Program-made: the position numbers and the translations under genes
Shown: positions 23,393 through 36,415 of the stretch, piece by piece
Numbering within the stretch: the stretch's first letter is position 1
Layout: the number at the start of each line of letters is the position of its first letter
Assembly: GCA_019914945.1 (NCBI GenBank)
Contig: CM034102.1
Location: forward strand, 1,415,501 to 1,479,500
Reading direction: 5' to 3'
From: Typha latifolia
Lineage: Eukaryota; Streptophyta; Magnoliopsida; Poales; Typhaceae
DNA: 64,000 nt
The notes under the pieces: generated by a model
The model's input: the letters and a program-made list of their open reading frames with translations, nothing else
Databases searched by the model: none
What the model was told of the DNA's origin: nothing

Positions 23393-26300
23393 TTATCTTC
23401 TCTGGAAGTTGAACACCTTGATTGCGAAAGCAAAGACGAAGGCAAAGAGGATGGTGAAACCGACGACTGCAGTGGCGACCGCTCCCAAGAAATCGTGCCT
23501 AAATCCAAAGTAGTTCTTAAGAAACTCCTGCACAGTTTCACCAGTGTCTAGCTGGTTTGTGTAGTCTCCAAACTGCGACGCAGCAAGTCCATACAAGGTC
23601 CAGGCGACGGGGCATGCCCAGTAATACCAGCTCCACCATACCGGGATTCTCTGCAAGCAATGACAAGCATCTTTAGCACCTAAATTTGATTAGCAAATAC
23701 AGTCAGTTCAACGGTACATGTGGTAGAGTAAGGGCTTACAGGTCGAGGAATGAGGTAGCCTGCGAAGATGTTCCATATTGCATAGAATGCAGTTGAGAGG
23801 ATGGCACCGATGTCGCTGTTTGGTGTCATCGCGACCGTCATCATCCCGTAGAAGGTGAAGTACAAGAATGTGAAGAACATGAAGAACAGGTACCAGAAGA
23901 ATTTCTGTACTGTCCAATCAAAACCAATGCAACTATAGACAATGACCCCATAGATAACTGCTTGTAGGAAAATGTGTGGGATCTCTATCATAACCTGCAG
24001 GGCAAAGAAATAAGGTGAGTAATAAGTGAGATGAAGGAACTCTCTCTCAGCACATGCATGAAACTATTCTTATGTTTTGATAGAACAGTGCATGTCACAG
24101 CAATAGTTACAGTGATCTTACCTGTGCAAACGCATAAGGTAGAGCAGAGTACATTCCAGCAGCCTTCTCTCTATAGAAGACTGTTCTTTCAACATCAACG
24201 ATAGGTTGCACAGTCATGCCATTCTGGATTCCAATGAAGAGAACAGCAGCATACATTGATCCCAAGGAATTGAACACATCTTGCTGTGTGCTCCTGAAAT
24301 TTTCAAGCAAGTGGATCTACTGTTATTTCTCATTGCCAAAAGAGTAATTGAAAGAAGAAATCAACGCAGAATGCCAGAAACAAAGGAGCTGTGCAAGAGA
24401 GAGTTCTCTTACAGAGAGAAAGATGACTTACACTTTCTTGCCAAGCTTCCAAAAGATTGTTCCGAATATCAGGGCAATAACAGTTGTGAAGAAGATTCTT
24501 GTAGCGGTGTATGATGGGTTACGCCAGTACGAATTGTGTTGCTTCCACAAACAAGCCTTACATTGTGTGAAGAAGGATTGCGAGTACATAGTTGGGAAGA
24601 AGAGGTCACTTGAACCAGGGGAAGGTACACTAAGCTCCTGAATTAGAGCTTTGTTTCTCCTGTAAGAAAATGCCATCAGTGAGCATTGATTATACAGTGG
24701 AACTTAGCTTCATATAACTTTTCCAGAAATTTGAGATGCATTGCGAGTATGATTTCGACAAACTTCCTACCTGTACAGATCAGAGTTCTTGTATATTTCA
24801 GCAAAGTCAACACCCAAAATTTCTTCTTGTGCTAGTGTAGTCACCTCCAACATCCATGTTGCTGGGTTGTAACCATCTTTAATCTTTCTCACCCCTTTTA
24901 TGTCCTATAGAATACAATCATACACGTTGAAAATCCATTCAGTTCTTTTGGTTCATAGAATTTTTAGGAGGAGCATTGTAATCCCTTGTGTCCTGCTTGT
25001 CCTTACCTCAAAGTAATTGATCAAATCATTTGAATGGCGTCCGAGCGGTCCAACATATATTTCTTGTCCTCCTCGTTTCATGAGGAAGAGCTGAAGATGT
25101 AGCAGAAAGAAATAGCAGATGTCAGTATCCAAGTTTATGTCGCAGAAAGCTCAAGTAGAATCAAATAATCAATACTGATTATTGACTTCATTAGAAAAGC
25201 ACCAACCTCATCAAAAGCTTCAAAGATATCAATGCTGGGCTGGTGAATGGTGCACACCACAGTCCTTCCTGTATCCACTGTGTTCCTCACTGTTCTCATC
25301 ACAATTGCTGCTGCCCTTGCATCTAGTCCAGAGGTAGGCTCGTCCATGAATATTATGGAAGGATTGGCTACAAGCTCGACAGCAATGGTGAGCCGCTTCC
25401 GCTGCTCAGTTGAAAGACCATTCACACCAGGCAATCCTACCAGTGCTCCTCTGAGTGAGTTCAGCTCTACGAGTTCCATGACCTCTTCGACGAACATCTG
25501 CACTCATGATTGCTGCAAGTTAGTTGAAGCACTTATCAGAAATATACTCTATTCAAATTAAAGACAACTCTGACCTTTCTTCTTTCAGCATCAATCTCAG
25601 CAGGTAATCGCAGCCATGCGGAGTAGAGAAGTGATTCATAAACCGTGACATGTGGAGAGTGGATGTCATTCTGCTCACAGTAGCCAGATATACGTGCGAA
25701 TGTTTCTTGTTTCTTGGGGTATCCAGATATGAAGATGTCTCCATCTATGTAACCGCCTGTCTTCCTTCCTGCCAAGACATCCATTAGAGTTGTCTTGCCA
25801 GCTCCACTGACGCCCATCAGTGCAGTGAGGACTCCTGGCCTGAAAGCTCCGCTCACGCTTTTCAGCAGCACCAACCGATCTTCTTCAACACCGTTGTCTC
25901 TCATTTCCTGCCGGTAACAAATATTAGAACCATTTGCTATGTTCTTTCATTATATTCTCTGAAAACAGAAGTATCTGAACTCCAATGTACCTGTGGCATG
26001 TCCACGGAATATCTGACGTCATTGAAGGTGATTGAAAGCGGAGAGAATGGGAGTACCATTCCCTTCTTTCTGCTGTCTGTGGAAGCTTTACCTCTTTCTG
26101 CACAGAAGTTTTGAAAGCAATGTCATATACCGTGAGTGGAACAAATTAGTATAATGATGACATAGACCAGTTGGCTCATGGAGACTAACCTTCAGACGAT
26201 TTCCTGGCAGAGTCAGAGTCAGTTCCTCTCTGCAATAGTTCAATGCTCTCTCCTGTTCTGTTGGCATGTTTCTGCTTCAAGTCCTCTTCGGATATAGTTG

Positions 26301-29300
26301 TCTGACCCTTGCCGAGGGCTGCAGGCATTACATCATGATGGTTAGTACTAAACATCTAGAATACAATGATTTATGCACGAAAAGCATTGTAACTTACGGT
26401 CAAGCCAGTGAAGGAAAAGAACGAATAAGAGGTTGAACAACATGATGTATCCAAGCAATCCACCCACACCAATCCAGTACCAGTTGGGATCAACAAATAT
26501 TCCGCGACTCTTGAGGAGCTGGACTCCAAGTGTGTCATTGCTGAATGTTGGATCAACAACCTGTACGTGGTTGAACATATTTGTTCTGAGACAGTCCACT
26601 TTCGTAAGATATGAAACTGGTGCTAGTTCATGAATCTTATTATTACCTTTCGCCAATTTTTTCCAAGAAATTCGTTGACTGCTGCTGCATTCTGCGCATA
26701 CATCAAGGGAGAGGACCAATATCCCCAGATCCAAAATTTCTTGATTTTTTCTGCAAAGAAGTGATCATGAGTTACTCGACAAGAACATCATGAATTTCCA
26801 AAAAGTGACTGATAAATTGGCACAAAATTGTCAAATGCAGTTTTCTCAAAAGAATTGATGTACCTCTTGATATGACAAATCCACCGAGGATCAAAACCAC
26901 AAGCTGAGAGAAGGAACCAAATGTATCTGCAACCACCATCTCCCGTCCAACTGAAGCAAGGAGACGGAAAAGCCCAGATGCCATTTGACTCACCAAAACA
27001 AGTATCAGGTAATGTCTGAAGAACCTGTATTACAATCAAGAATGTGCTATTAAATGAGAGTTCACTTAAGAGCAATCCAAGCCAATCAACTCATTGTAAA
27101 TACTAACCTCTGGATGCTTGGTTCGAAGCCAATAGTATAATAAGTCATGACTATCCAGACAGCACACTCAAAGAATGATATGGGAATCTTGAGGATCCAT
27201 GATGGTAAAGCATAAGTCCAAGATGGGTAGAAGAGGAAGTCCCTTTGTTTGTAGAATATTGGAAGCTTTACTATGGTCATGGCTACTTCAGCAAATCCAT
27301 TGAAAAGATGTGTAACAAGACCAAGAAACAGGGCACCGAGGTAGATAACAGCATCTGCATGTTCTTCATGGTGCATTTTTGTGCGCAAAAAGACCGTCAT
27401 AGCTATCATTGCAAGGATTATAAGCTGCAAAGATAAAAGAACAAGAGTATACAATGAATGTTAGATCTAGGACCTTTTAATTGTCAAGAGCCAGAGCAGA
27501 TGTAGCTTTGCACTCACTTGGACTACTTTGAAGATATAGACGAATGAGTTTCTCTTCATCAGCAGCCACTCCCTTGAGAAGCAAGCTTTAAGCAACTCCA
27601 TCTTGCTAACTCCATACTTTGTAGTCGTTAGAGCAGCAGGATGATTTCTACTCCTGTCAAATGGGGTGCTCAGCTCCTGGCTTAGCTTGCGACCGAGATG
27701 AAATGACTGAAAAGCTTCAGCAAACTCATTCACAGAGATATATTTGTATGGTTCAGATCGGCGTGCCCAGTACTGATGCTGATCCTTTCTTGAAGTTACC
27801 TATTGTCATAAGGACTTTGTTAGGTTGGAGTGTTTGATTGATTTTCATCAAGACATGAGATAAGCCGCAATTTGATGAAAAAAATAGCTTTTGCATTTAT
27901 AGAACTTACTTCTTGCAGAAAGTCTGCAACACCTTTTCTCTCAGGGCATTTAAAGCCCATTACTTCAAAGAACTCTAGGACATTCTCTCGGGGACCTTGG
28001 TAGACAATCTGTCCATCTGAGAGAAGAATAATGTCATCGAAGAGGTCATAAGTCTCCGGAGCTGGCTGCAGCAGGGCGATGAGTGCAGTTCCTTCGAGGA
28101 TATGAACAGATTGTCTAATGGAGTTGACGATTTGATAAGTCGTCGAGCTGTCAAGCCCGGTTGAGATCTCATCCATGAAAAGCGCTTTTGCCGGTCCGAC
28201 AATCATTTCACCTGCATGAGGTAAAAACGAGCAGTGCATGCTTAGCTTATGTTCCTGAGCACCTCAAATGGGTGTTCTTCCATATGCTTTCAATCTGATT
28301 ACCTGTCGTGACACGCTTCTTTTGTCCTCCGGAGATGCCCCGAATCATTGCATCTCCTACCAGTGTATCAGCACAGATGTCCAGACCTAAAATCTGCAAA
28401 GAAATAGATTAGAATGATTCAATTGATGCAAGTTTTTATTCCAAAATTAATATTGCATCAGTATCACATCTTATTGTTCTTGGTTACAACTTATACCTTC
28501 AGCATGTAATCTGTGACCACTGTCTCCTGCCCCTCTACTGATATAGCCTTCATGTAGAGATCAATATCAGGGTCCGGCTTAATGTTTGCTTCCTTCTCCC
28601 TCCGAGATAGCTCTGTCAGCATGTCTGAAAATTGTTCACATGGAAGAGATTAATTGCACCGTTCATAGCTTATGACATGAATTATAAAGTGGATCAAATC
28701 ATCTTCTTTATCTTACCATAACGTGTTCCGACTCCCTGGCATCTTGCAGAGAAAGCTAAGGTCTCTCTTACTGTCATTTCTCCAATGTGAAGATCATGCT
28801 GACCGATATAAGCGGAGGTCCTCTGCGGGACGAATTCATCCATGTCATGACCGTTGTAAGTAACCTTCCCTTGGACCTGATAAACATCAAATTAATTATT
28901 TTTCTTCATTGAGGATATAATATATGTAAACAACTACATCAATCACTAAATGAATTATTCCTAGAAAGTAATACCTGTAGTGTTGAATCAAGTTTCCCTG
29001 CCAAAGCTAACAAAAGTGTTGTCTTTCCAGAACCAGGGGGGCCTAGAAGAAGAGTCATTCTGCAAAGAACATAACCAAGACGATACTTCTCAGTTAGTGG
29101 CACAAATTGAATTCATCTGCAAAGTGTTCATGCCAATATAACACTGCTACTCTGGCAAATGGACGTCTATTCTTACCTGCTAGGCTTGATGATCCCACTG
29201 ACATCATGGAGAATCGAGATCGGCCTCTTTCCACTCGGAATGATATGAAGATAGCTCAGAATGACCTGCAGTTATTTGATCGATTAAAATGGATATGATT

Positions 29301-29940
29301 CAAATCCTTGATCCAAATTCTCAGTGACTATAAGCTGGACCTACCATGATCTTGTTAACAAAGAAGTTGAGGAATGTAGGAATCCCACGATTACCGACAT
29401 AAGCCTCTGCATCGATATTCAAGTTCTCAAACCGGACTTCGATCGTCGGATAATCGATTCCAACACTATAAGAGGAGAAGATACGGTCAGTACTTAAAGG
29501 AAATAATAGATGCAATCATACAAACATGAAGAGAACGATGCGAAAGTGCAAGAAGATGATCAATCTCACCGGTCCATTCGGCTCCTCAGCTTCAAGAGGA
29601 ACTTCTCGTTGTCCTCCTCCGCAGTTCTGACCAACCTCTCCAATAGAGTCTTCTTCTCCTGAATGCCCAAACCACTGATGTCAACCTCCTGCAGCTCGCC
29701 CGCCTCCCCTGCCATTATTCCTCTCCGCATTCGGTCATAAGTCGGAAGCTTCTCCAACGCGGCCCACTTCAAGGCCTCTTCATCATCTTCTTCGCGCCCC
29801 GATCGCCCAAAGATCTGGCTGGCCGTCGACAAGCGTCTCGTGGATGCACGCCACGAGGAGATGGAGCCACTCCGCATGCTCCCTCGCATGCTTCCATGCA
29901 AACTCCCTCTCAAACTCGCCATTCTGTCGCTTTGGTCCAT
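23393..29940 (-). CDS. Full-size ABCG (PDR-type) ABC transporter
   Basis: This is a plasma-membrane exporter of the pleiotropic drug resistance family, which moves terpenoids, hormones, lipids or xenobiotics. The substrate cannot be inferred. The frame runs from ATG at 29938-29940 to TAA at 23393 through roughly twenty exons with reverse (NBD-TMD)2 order. The N terminus is typical ([20 protein letters not shown]). NBD1 has Walker [12 protein letters not shown] (about 29010), signature [12 protein letters not shown] (about 28320) and Walker [21 protein letters not shown] (about 28180). TMD1 follows (27450-26400, with [19 protein letters not shown]). NBD2 has [20 protein letters not shown] (about 25790), [20 protein letters not shown] and [20 protein letters not shown] (about 25350). 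TMD2 ends at the C terminus ([15 protein letters not shown]). All exon frames I followed stay open. An upstream TATA-like TTTATAAG is at 30186-30193. Confidence 0.93.
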
Positions 29941-31738
29941 GTTTCACTTCTCACTCCTTACCTCCCTCGTCCAAACTCTCCTAATGTCTCAAAGCTCACC
30001 AAGAACTCAATTTTGCAGGAAACCCAACAAGACCCAGATGTTTGTTTTGGATTATCAACACAATTCCTTCAAGCTTCAGGCCCCATTTGCAGTGCAACAA
30101 CAATACAAGAGATGTAAGCTTTGGAGCTCTTCTTCTTGCCTCTGTGATGTGGGTATGATTTGGATCAGGGGGGATTCCTTCAGGCTTATAAAGGGCAGGT
30201 GTCTTCAATCATAAGGTCAAGACTTGCAGCTATAGTTGCCTGGTCTCCTCTCACCGGCAATTCTTTACAGCAGTGGAGGCATGATTTCTTTGACCGATGG
30301 AGAGAGGTTTGAATAATTGAATTCGAGGAAGACGCCGTTACCAATCACGAGAGTACGCAGAGATGGCAAGGAAGTCAAATCGAGGGGGCTATATTCGATG
30401 CTAAGTTTCTTAAGCTGTCTTGCTTGACTCCACCCTCAGAAGACAAAGTCACATCACTTCTAAAATATTGCGGAGGATAAGATGCGAAAATAATGTAATT
30501 TAAACGAATGAGTCGACGTCGCAGTTCGACTTGGCATTAACGTCATGGCAAGTCAATACTAATTTACAACAAATTGACCAAGTAAAGACAAAAGATCGTT
30601 ACAGCCTAGATCTAGAACTAGTTTGGAGTCTTTGACCCGTTCAAATGTCGGATTACTACAATGCTAGCTCAGTGGAGGGTAAAGTGGCATGAAACGTGAA
30701 ACGTAATCTTTATTATTTATTCGATCTCGAGCTTAATAAGTTATATTAGAGTTGTAACCTTTTTTGGCCAAATAATGAACTGGAGCCTAGACTATAAGAA
30801 TAACGGCAACTGTTTCCCTTGGTAAAATTTTAATAAAATTTATGCTCCTCAAATTTCCATATATTGGGATTAAAATCCTTTAACCCAACTAGCCAATAGT
30901 GATGGTCAACCAACGAAACAAACTTAGTGGATTTGAATCGTTTGACTAGATCCCGATCTTAACTTTTTATACAGCAGTCTTCCCTGAATGACAGGCAAAT
31001 AGTTCCTCCCTACGACCAAGACTTAATCTCACACGAAGATAGATTCACCTCACTTGGAACCTTTTTATAAAGCCTCGTTATTTGAAAGGTCTTTCAAGAA
31101 GATACCTACTTTATCCTTTTACGTATATATATTTAAATGTATTATTTGCAAGTTAATGGTGTTCTTCTACGTCACATTTTTCAGTCTTTGTAGCAAGAAA
31201 TGGTCCATTTTTTTTTTCTTCCAATAAGTCACCTAATACTATCAGCAGTGGATGGCCTCATTATTCTCAGCTCCGAAATATAGCATTCATTAGTCTCTGC
31301 TCCAATGGCACTTGCATTAACATTGGCATGGAGAGTGAACTGAATCTCGGATAATATAATAATATAAGCCTAGGATTTTCTCTTTTTTTTTTTTAAAAAA
31401 AGAAAGAAAGATAGAGTAAAGAAACGAGGCAAAAAAGAAAGAAAAAATACAAATAATATTTACAGTTTTTACTTTAAAATTGCAGCAAAACTTAAGATTC
31501 TAAAGTTTAGTAATTAGTAGTCAGAGTTAAAAGTGAGTGCGAGATTTCGTAATATACACCTCGTTGACCTGGGAAATTGAACTGGAAACGAAGTCGACGG
31601 ATTACGGATCCGGGTCTCGGATAACGTTTGATCCGATATGTACCAAGGACATTCAACAAGGCGAGAAGGTTGGTTTAAATTCTGCCTTGCTCTCCTGAGT
31701 TAAGATCGCGCCTTTTTGGTCTCTTCTCGAACTCTCCA
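29941..31738. other. Divergent promoter region between ABCG and PTD
   Basis: No gene is seen. It holds the ABCG leader and promoter at the left and a mixed T-run/A-rich block (31384-31412). GGATCCG/GATCCGATA motifs lie at 31604-31614 and 31629-31640, about 100-135 bp upstream of the PTD start. Confidence 0.5.
30186..30193 (-). promoter_or_regulatory. Possible TATA box of the ABCG gene
   Basis: Minus strand reads CTTTATAAG about 245 bp upstream of the start codon. A leader of about 215 nt would be needed. Confidence 0.35.
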
Positions 31739-34641
31739 ATGGCGGGCTTGCGAGAGAGCTGCGGAGATCGAGGTCGAGATGCTTCGATCTTTTCCAAATC
31801 CGGTGATAATTTTGATTCCTTTATCGAATTTGGGAGAGAAGAGCTGAAGGGATCGTTAGTTTTATGTTCATAGGAACCCTAGTTCGTAGATCCTATCGCA
31901 CTTCCTTGCGCTAAATTTCTGGTGCTGATATTTGGATATCATCTGGTTGTCGAAAGATTACTTATGTGTTCTTCGGTAGTAGCTAGTATGCATCTGGGTC
32001 AAGATGTTGTTCTTTGGATTTAGGGCGTTTCCAGCTTAGGATACTGCTTATCTAGGATTAGAAAGCAACATGGTAGGATCTTGATGGATTTTTGGTTGAA
32101 ATGGAACGATTGGATCTTAAAATGTTGTTTAGCGTTCTCTATTTCTCTCTTTGATTGAGTTTGCAAGAAAGCATGCAAACTTTAATATATTGGAAATTGA
32201 AGCACCGTTGTTATACCATAATGAGAAAAAAATTATTTATCGTTGCTTGATTGTGGTCATTGAGAATTTTTTTTCATATTTAATTAATTGCCGGACATTT
32301 TATTGATCCGTATTTTTTATAATTACATCATTAGAACACAGAAATACTAACATTTTGAATTCATTCTTACTCAAAATTAATTTATGCTGTTTCACTTACT
32401 ACCGACAGGTGACTATGCTTTATCGGTGATTAGGTGTAGAAGTATACCTGCCTTACATCATTATATCATTTGTAGTCCACAGTTTGTTATATCTAGCTGC
32501 TAGTTTGATGTTTTGATTTCATTTCCTCTTGAATTGTGCAATTTACTTCTAACGTAGTCAGTCGTTAAGAAATAACTGTATGCCAGGAAATACACTATTT
32601 ATTGAGTGTCTGCTCTTTATGATCCTTGCAAAAATCTGGTGGTAGTCAGTCATGTCTATCTTTTGCTCTTTAACAAAATATAAGAATGTTGGAATACAGC
32701 AGATTCATCGATTTATTTACTATTTTACTTGCATAGGTTAGCCTTGAACAATATGAACAAAATAGCCAAAGTGATTTCTTTCTTATTCTTTTGATTCTTT
32801 TTACTGATATTCCTTGATAGAGAAGGTTTAGTAACAATTTCTTTTTTTAATATCCAGGCTCTGGAGTTTGCATGATGAGTACCTCATGGAAAGATAAACA
32901 ACATCCAGCTTTCATCAGTTTCATTTCATCGTTCCTCAGTGCAAATTCATACCGTCTTAACTTCCTGCCTATAGCACCTGTACTTATCCTCTCACTTTGG
33001 AATTATTACATGAAGTCAATCTAAAAAATTTGATGGTTGAATTACAGGATTTCATATTCAACAATGGTGGATTATCCGTTGCATTCATCTTTGATACAAT
33101 TTGGGACTGTGACAATGGATCTGCCATCTTTAGCAGGTAACATATCACCATTTTGCTGTTTAAGTTCCCATCTTTACTTGATCTGTTGATCTTATTGGCA
33201 TCTGCAGAGTTGATAAACTGAAAAGGCAGTTTAAGAACCTGTACGTTGTTGTTTCTGTTCCTACAAGAGAGCAAAATGATTCTTTCAACCGTTCATACTT
33301 CAAGTAGGTCTTGTATGCAATGTTGATGTGAAAATTATTCCTTAGTCGAGCAGTTATTAGTGATCAAGATATGGTGATAAGGTATGGTGTGGAGCTTGGA
33401 AGTCCAACCTTTGTTCCAGTTCGTGATCCAGAAATGGGTTTCGAGAAGATTGTGAAAATAGCTCATTCTCGTGGGGGTAAAGCTTTGACGCTGCTACTGA
33501 GAATTGCAATTTCTCTCTGTTCTTTTTTAATGAACAACATGCTTGCGATTCATCCACAGTATGCAAACAACAAGGTGCCATCTCCATGATGAAAAATGAG
33601 GTCAGTAAGTGCACCTCTTCAGTTGCTGCTTTTCCATTCATTCTTCATCTAACTGGCATTCCTCTTATACTCAAAAGCGTGAGCGTGCGGTTCAAGGCAT
33701 GGATTTGTTTCTATCGGTGGTTACCTCCATACCAGGCATTGACAACCATGACGCTAATGCAGTAATTCATTAAACCTCGACTGCATTCTCCTTAATTTTG
33801 TTCTCGTTATGCATATTCTTATATCGACATAGGCTACAGATGAATTTCAGAATTTTTAGTAACATTCATTTCTTTTCTGCTTAGAAGAAAGTCCTTGCCT
33901 AACAAGATGTTCTTTCTTTCATTATTTAGCGCATATGATACAAGTGGTCTGAGTACATTAGTTTCGTTAAGCAAGATAGACTCCGAGTTTAGCTCAGCTT
34001 GACTGATCAAGCTAAACCTCAAGCCAGGTTCCTCTGAGCCTCTGAGGTACTTGGTTCAGTTCTACTGGTTCATAAAGCCAAGTTAGGGTATGTAGAATAA
34101 GGTTCTCTAGGCAGCACAATTGATGAAATAGCATTCTTCTCGGCTCATCTTGTGATTTGCATTTGGTTCAAATCTTTCATTTCTAGTGTTTTGGTATTCT
34201 TAAAGTAAATTTAACAACATGCTGGCAAGGTAATCTATATGGATACCTCATATGTGTGCCTACAAAATGACCAGGGAATAGACTGATCGAGACAAGGTGA
34301 CTCACAAACACAGACGAATATACCTCTGCAAACCAGTAGCAAAAGAGTTTCTTTCTTTCTTTCTGTGAAGTCAAACATGATTTACTGGGTTGTGGCAAGT
34401 TTTGGCTGTTATATAATTTTGCAGTTTTATGTGGGTTCCTATGTTGTACTTACCACCTTAGCATCTAACATGTATGTCTCTTTTGTTTTAGCTTGCCCAG
34501 GCAATTGGTTCAATAGAAGCGATATCCAGGGCATCCAAGAACTTTATTTTGGAAAACACTGACCTTTCGACAGATAAAGCAGAAAGAATCATGAGATTTT
34601 TCAGGGATTCGGAGTACTACCTGAGTCCAAGAATCACTTAA
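31739..34641 (+). CDS. PTD: PARTING DANCERS homologue, meiotic crossover factor
   Basis: PTD is an ERCC1-like protein that pairs with the XPF-like SHOC1 to promote class I meiotic crossovers. Eight exons join in frame with GT-AG borders: 31739-31802, 32858-32979, 33048-33136, 33208-33303, 33382-33476, 33560-33600, 33678-33761 and 34492-34641. They give 246 residues. Conserved stretches are [70 protein letters not shown] and the C-terminal tandem helix-hairpin-helix region [19 protein letters not shown] plus [20 protein letters not shown]. The start [15 protein letters not shown] is short and lacks a targeting signal, in line with a nuclear protein. The catalytic nuclease motif of XPF is absent, as in ERCC1-type partners. 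The last intron is the longest (730 bp) and the seventh exon is 84 nt. Confidence 0.95.
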
Positions 34642-36415
34642 TTTCTACATGTATGATTTTCACTAGCTAAAGATACTTTACACCTCTCTTCTGCATCAGT
34701 TTGTTAGTGGTGTTTACGCACCAGAAATTCACGAGTCTTATTATTCTGCATAATGCATTGTAGTTTGTCCGTAGATGTTTGTGCTAAATATCATAAAGTC
34801 TCAGAGAACATTAAGGTCGATGAACTATTGTTTTCCAATGCATTAGTGTCTAACTCAAAGGAAATGTAGCTTTAAGTCTAGCGAGCATAAAGCTTGATGA
34901 AATATGTGGAATACAAGGAAATAAAACTCTCAAAGCAGCTTTAATTATGTCAACCAAGTATCAACTTTCTGAAAAAAATTCTTCTCAAGGATGTTCATAA
35001 TAGGATTTAGTCTGTTTTCTTGGAATGTAAACTTTAAATGCGATTCATGTTCTTAATATTAACACCTTCTCTAGCTGACTGCTCTATTCAACTAATAGAG
35101 GGTAGTTCGTCTTAAATTTCACCTACTTGACTTTATACTTTTCTGTTATAAATATACTTTGTTTTTATTATGATTACACATTATGTCTTGGTGATATCAT
35201 GGATTGACCAAATAGTATTCTCCTTAGCAGTCTTGAGTATGCATGCTGCTCTCCTCGTACCTCCCATAAATGGGAAGCCCTGCTCATTGGAATGCTTTTT
35301 TTTTTTTTTTTTTTCACTTCATTTTACGTACATATTAATATGTATAGTTATACACTTCTGGTAATAATCCTCCAATCTAGTAGTGTAATTTCGTACACCA
35401 ATACGAGAATGCTGTCAATTTTCATAGGCTTTTTTTATACTTTAGAAGGTGCAAGGTGATCTGTGACATCTAAAATCGTACACTACTAAGTTTTTTTTTC
35501 CTATCTCTCTACTTATTGTGATGCACATTAAACACTTTCTTCTTGCTAATATATTTTTTATCCTTTCTTCCTCTAGACTTTTCTAGTAGAAGTTGATGAT
35601 TACAGCAATAAGGTGCGTTGTTCTTTTCTCAATCTGCTGATTAGTTCATTCGCATTTTCTTGTCCAAGTACTTTTGCTCACACGAAACCACCAACCTGAG
35701 GGCCATGCGCATTTAACCTCTGATGCACCCCTTAATCTGAATTATGACCCACAAAATGCCATTAAATTCCATGTTACGTCGTCTACTGTGGTCAAAGCGT
35801 CCAAATTCTTAGTTACTTTTATCATTGGAGATCTGTACCACGGTGTAGTGGCGAGATCATGACCTCTTACCACACCAATGACCAGATTCAGTGGCATTTA
35901 AATCTCAGCCGTATCGACCGCACGTGAGATTCCGGTCCCCGCGCACACATGTGACCGGTGACCTGTCACGACTCGAGACCACAACTTAGGCATGTGAGAA
36001 AGCATGGGTACCGAGTGCCGTGCTCCCAAGTTCGGAGAGGAGAAGTGAATCCTGTTCGCCTGCGTGGTCCTCCACCTCGACTATTTTCTTTACCGTTCGA
36101 TCCTCATCACACGGCCGTCAAGTTCCTACGTTGGGACGTGGATCGTAGGACTCTGATCTGGTCCTTAGATCTCTGACCATCCACGTGATCACCTGTCGTC
36201 CATTCGCACGCACACCCAGTAGAATCCACATCCCAAAGTGTGCACCTTAATTGACAAGCGGCACACTAATCCATTGTTCCCACACAGGCATTATTAAGTA
36301 AGTATAAAGCCAACTATTAGAATGCATAGATAACACGATTAAAGAACAAACAAGGTGCGGAGGAGTGGGGGCTAGAATAAATCAATAGAAATCGCTAGTT
36401 ATTTATCATCGAGTA
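34642..36415. other. Convergent spacer between PTD and the DELLA gene
   Basis: No coding sequence is recognised. A 19-base T-run is at 35296-35314. A GC-richer block at about 35860-36240 holds CACGTG cores at 35921-35926 and 36182-36187. What this block does is unknown. Confidence 0.45.

Noticed and set aside
24281..24641. Plus-strand open frames opposite the ABCG gene
   Set aside because: They are antisense to transporter exons with clear membrane-domain motifs and show no family resemblance.
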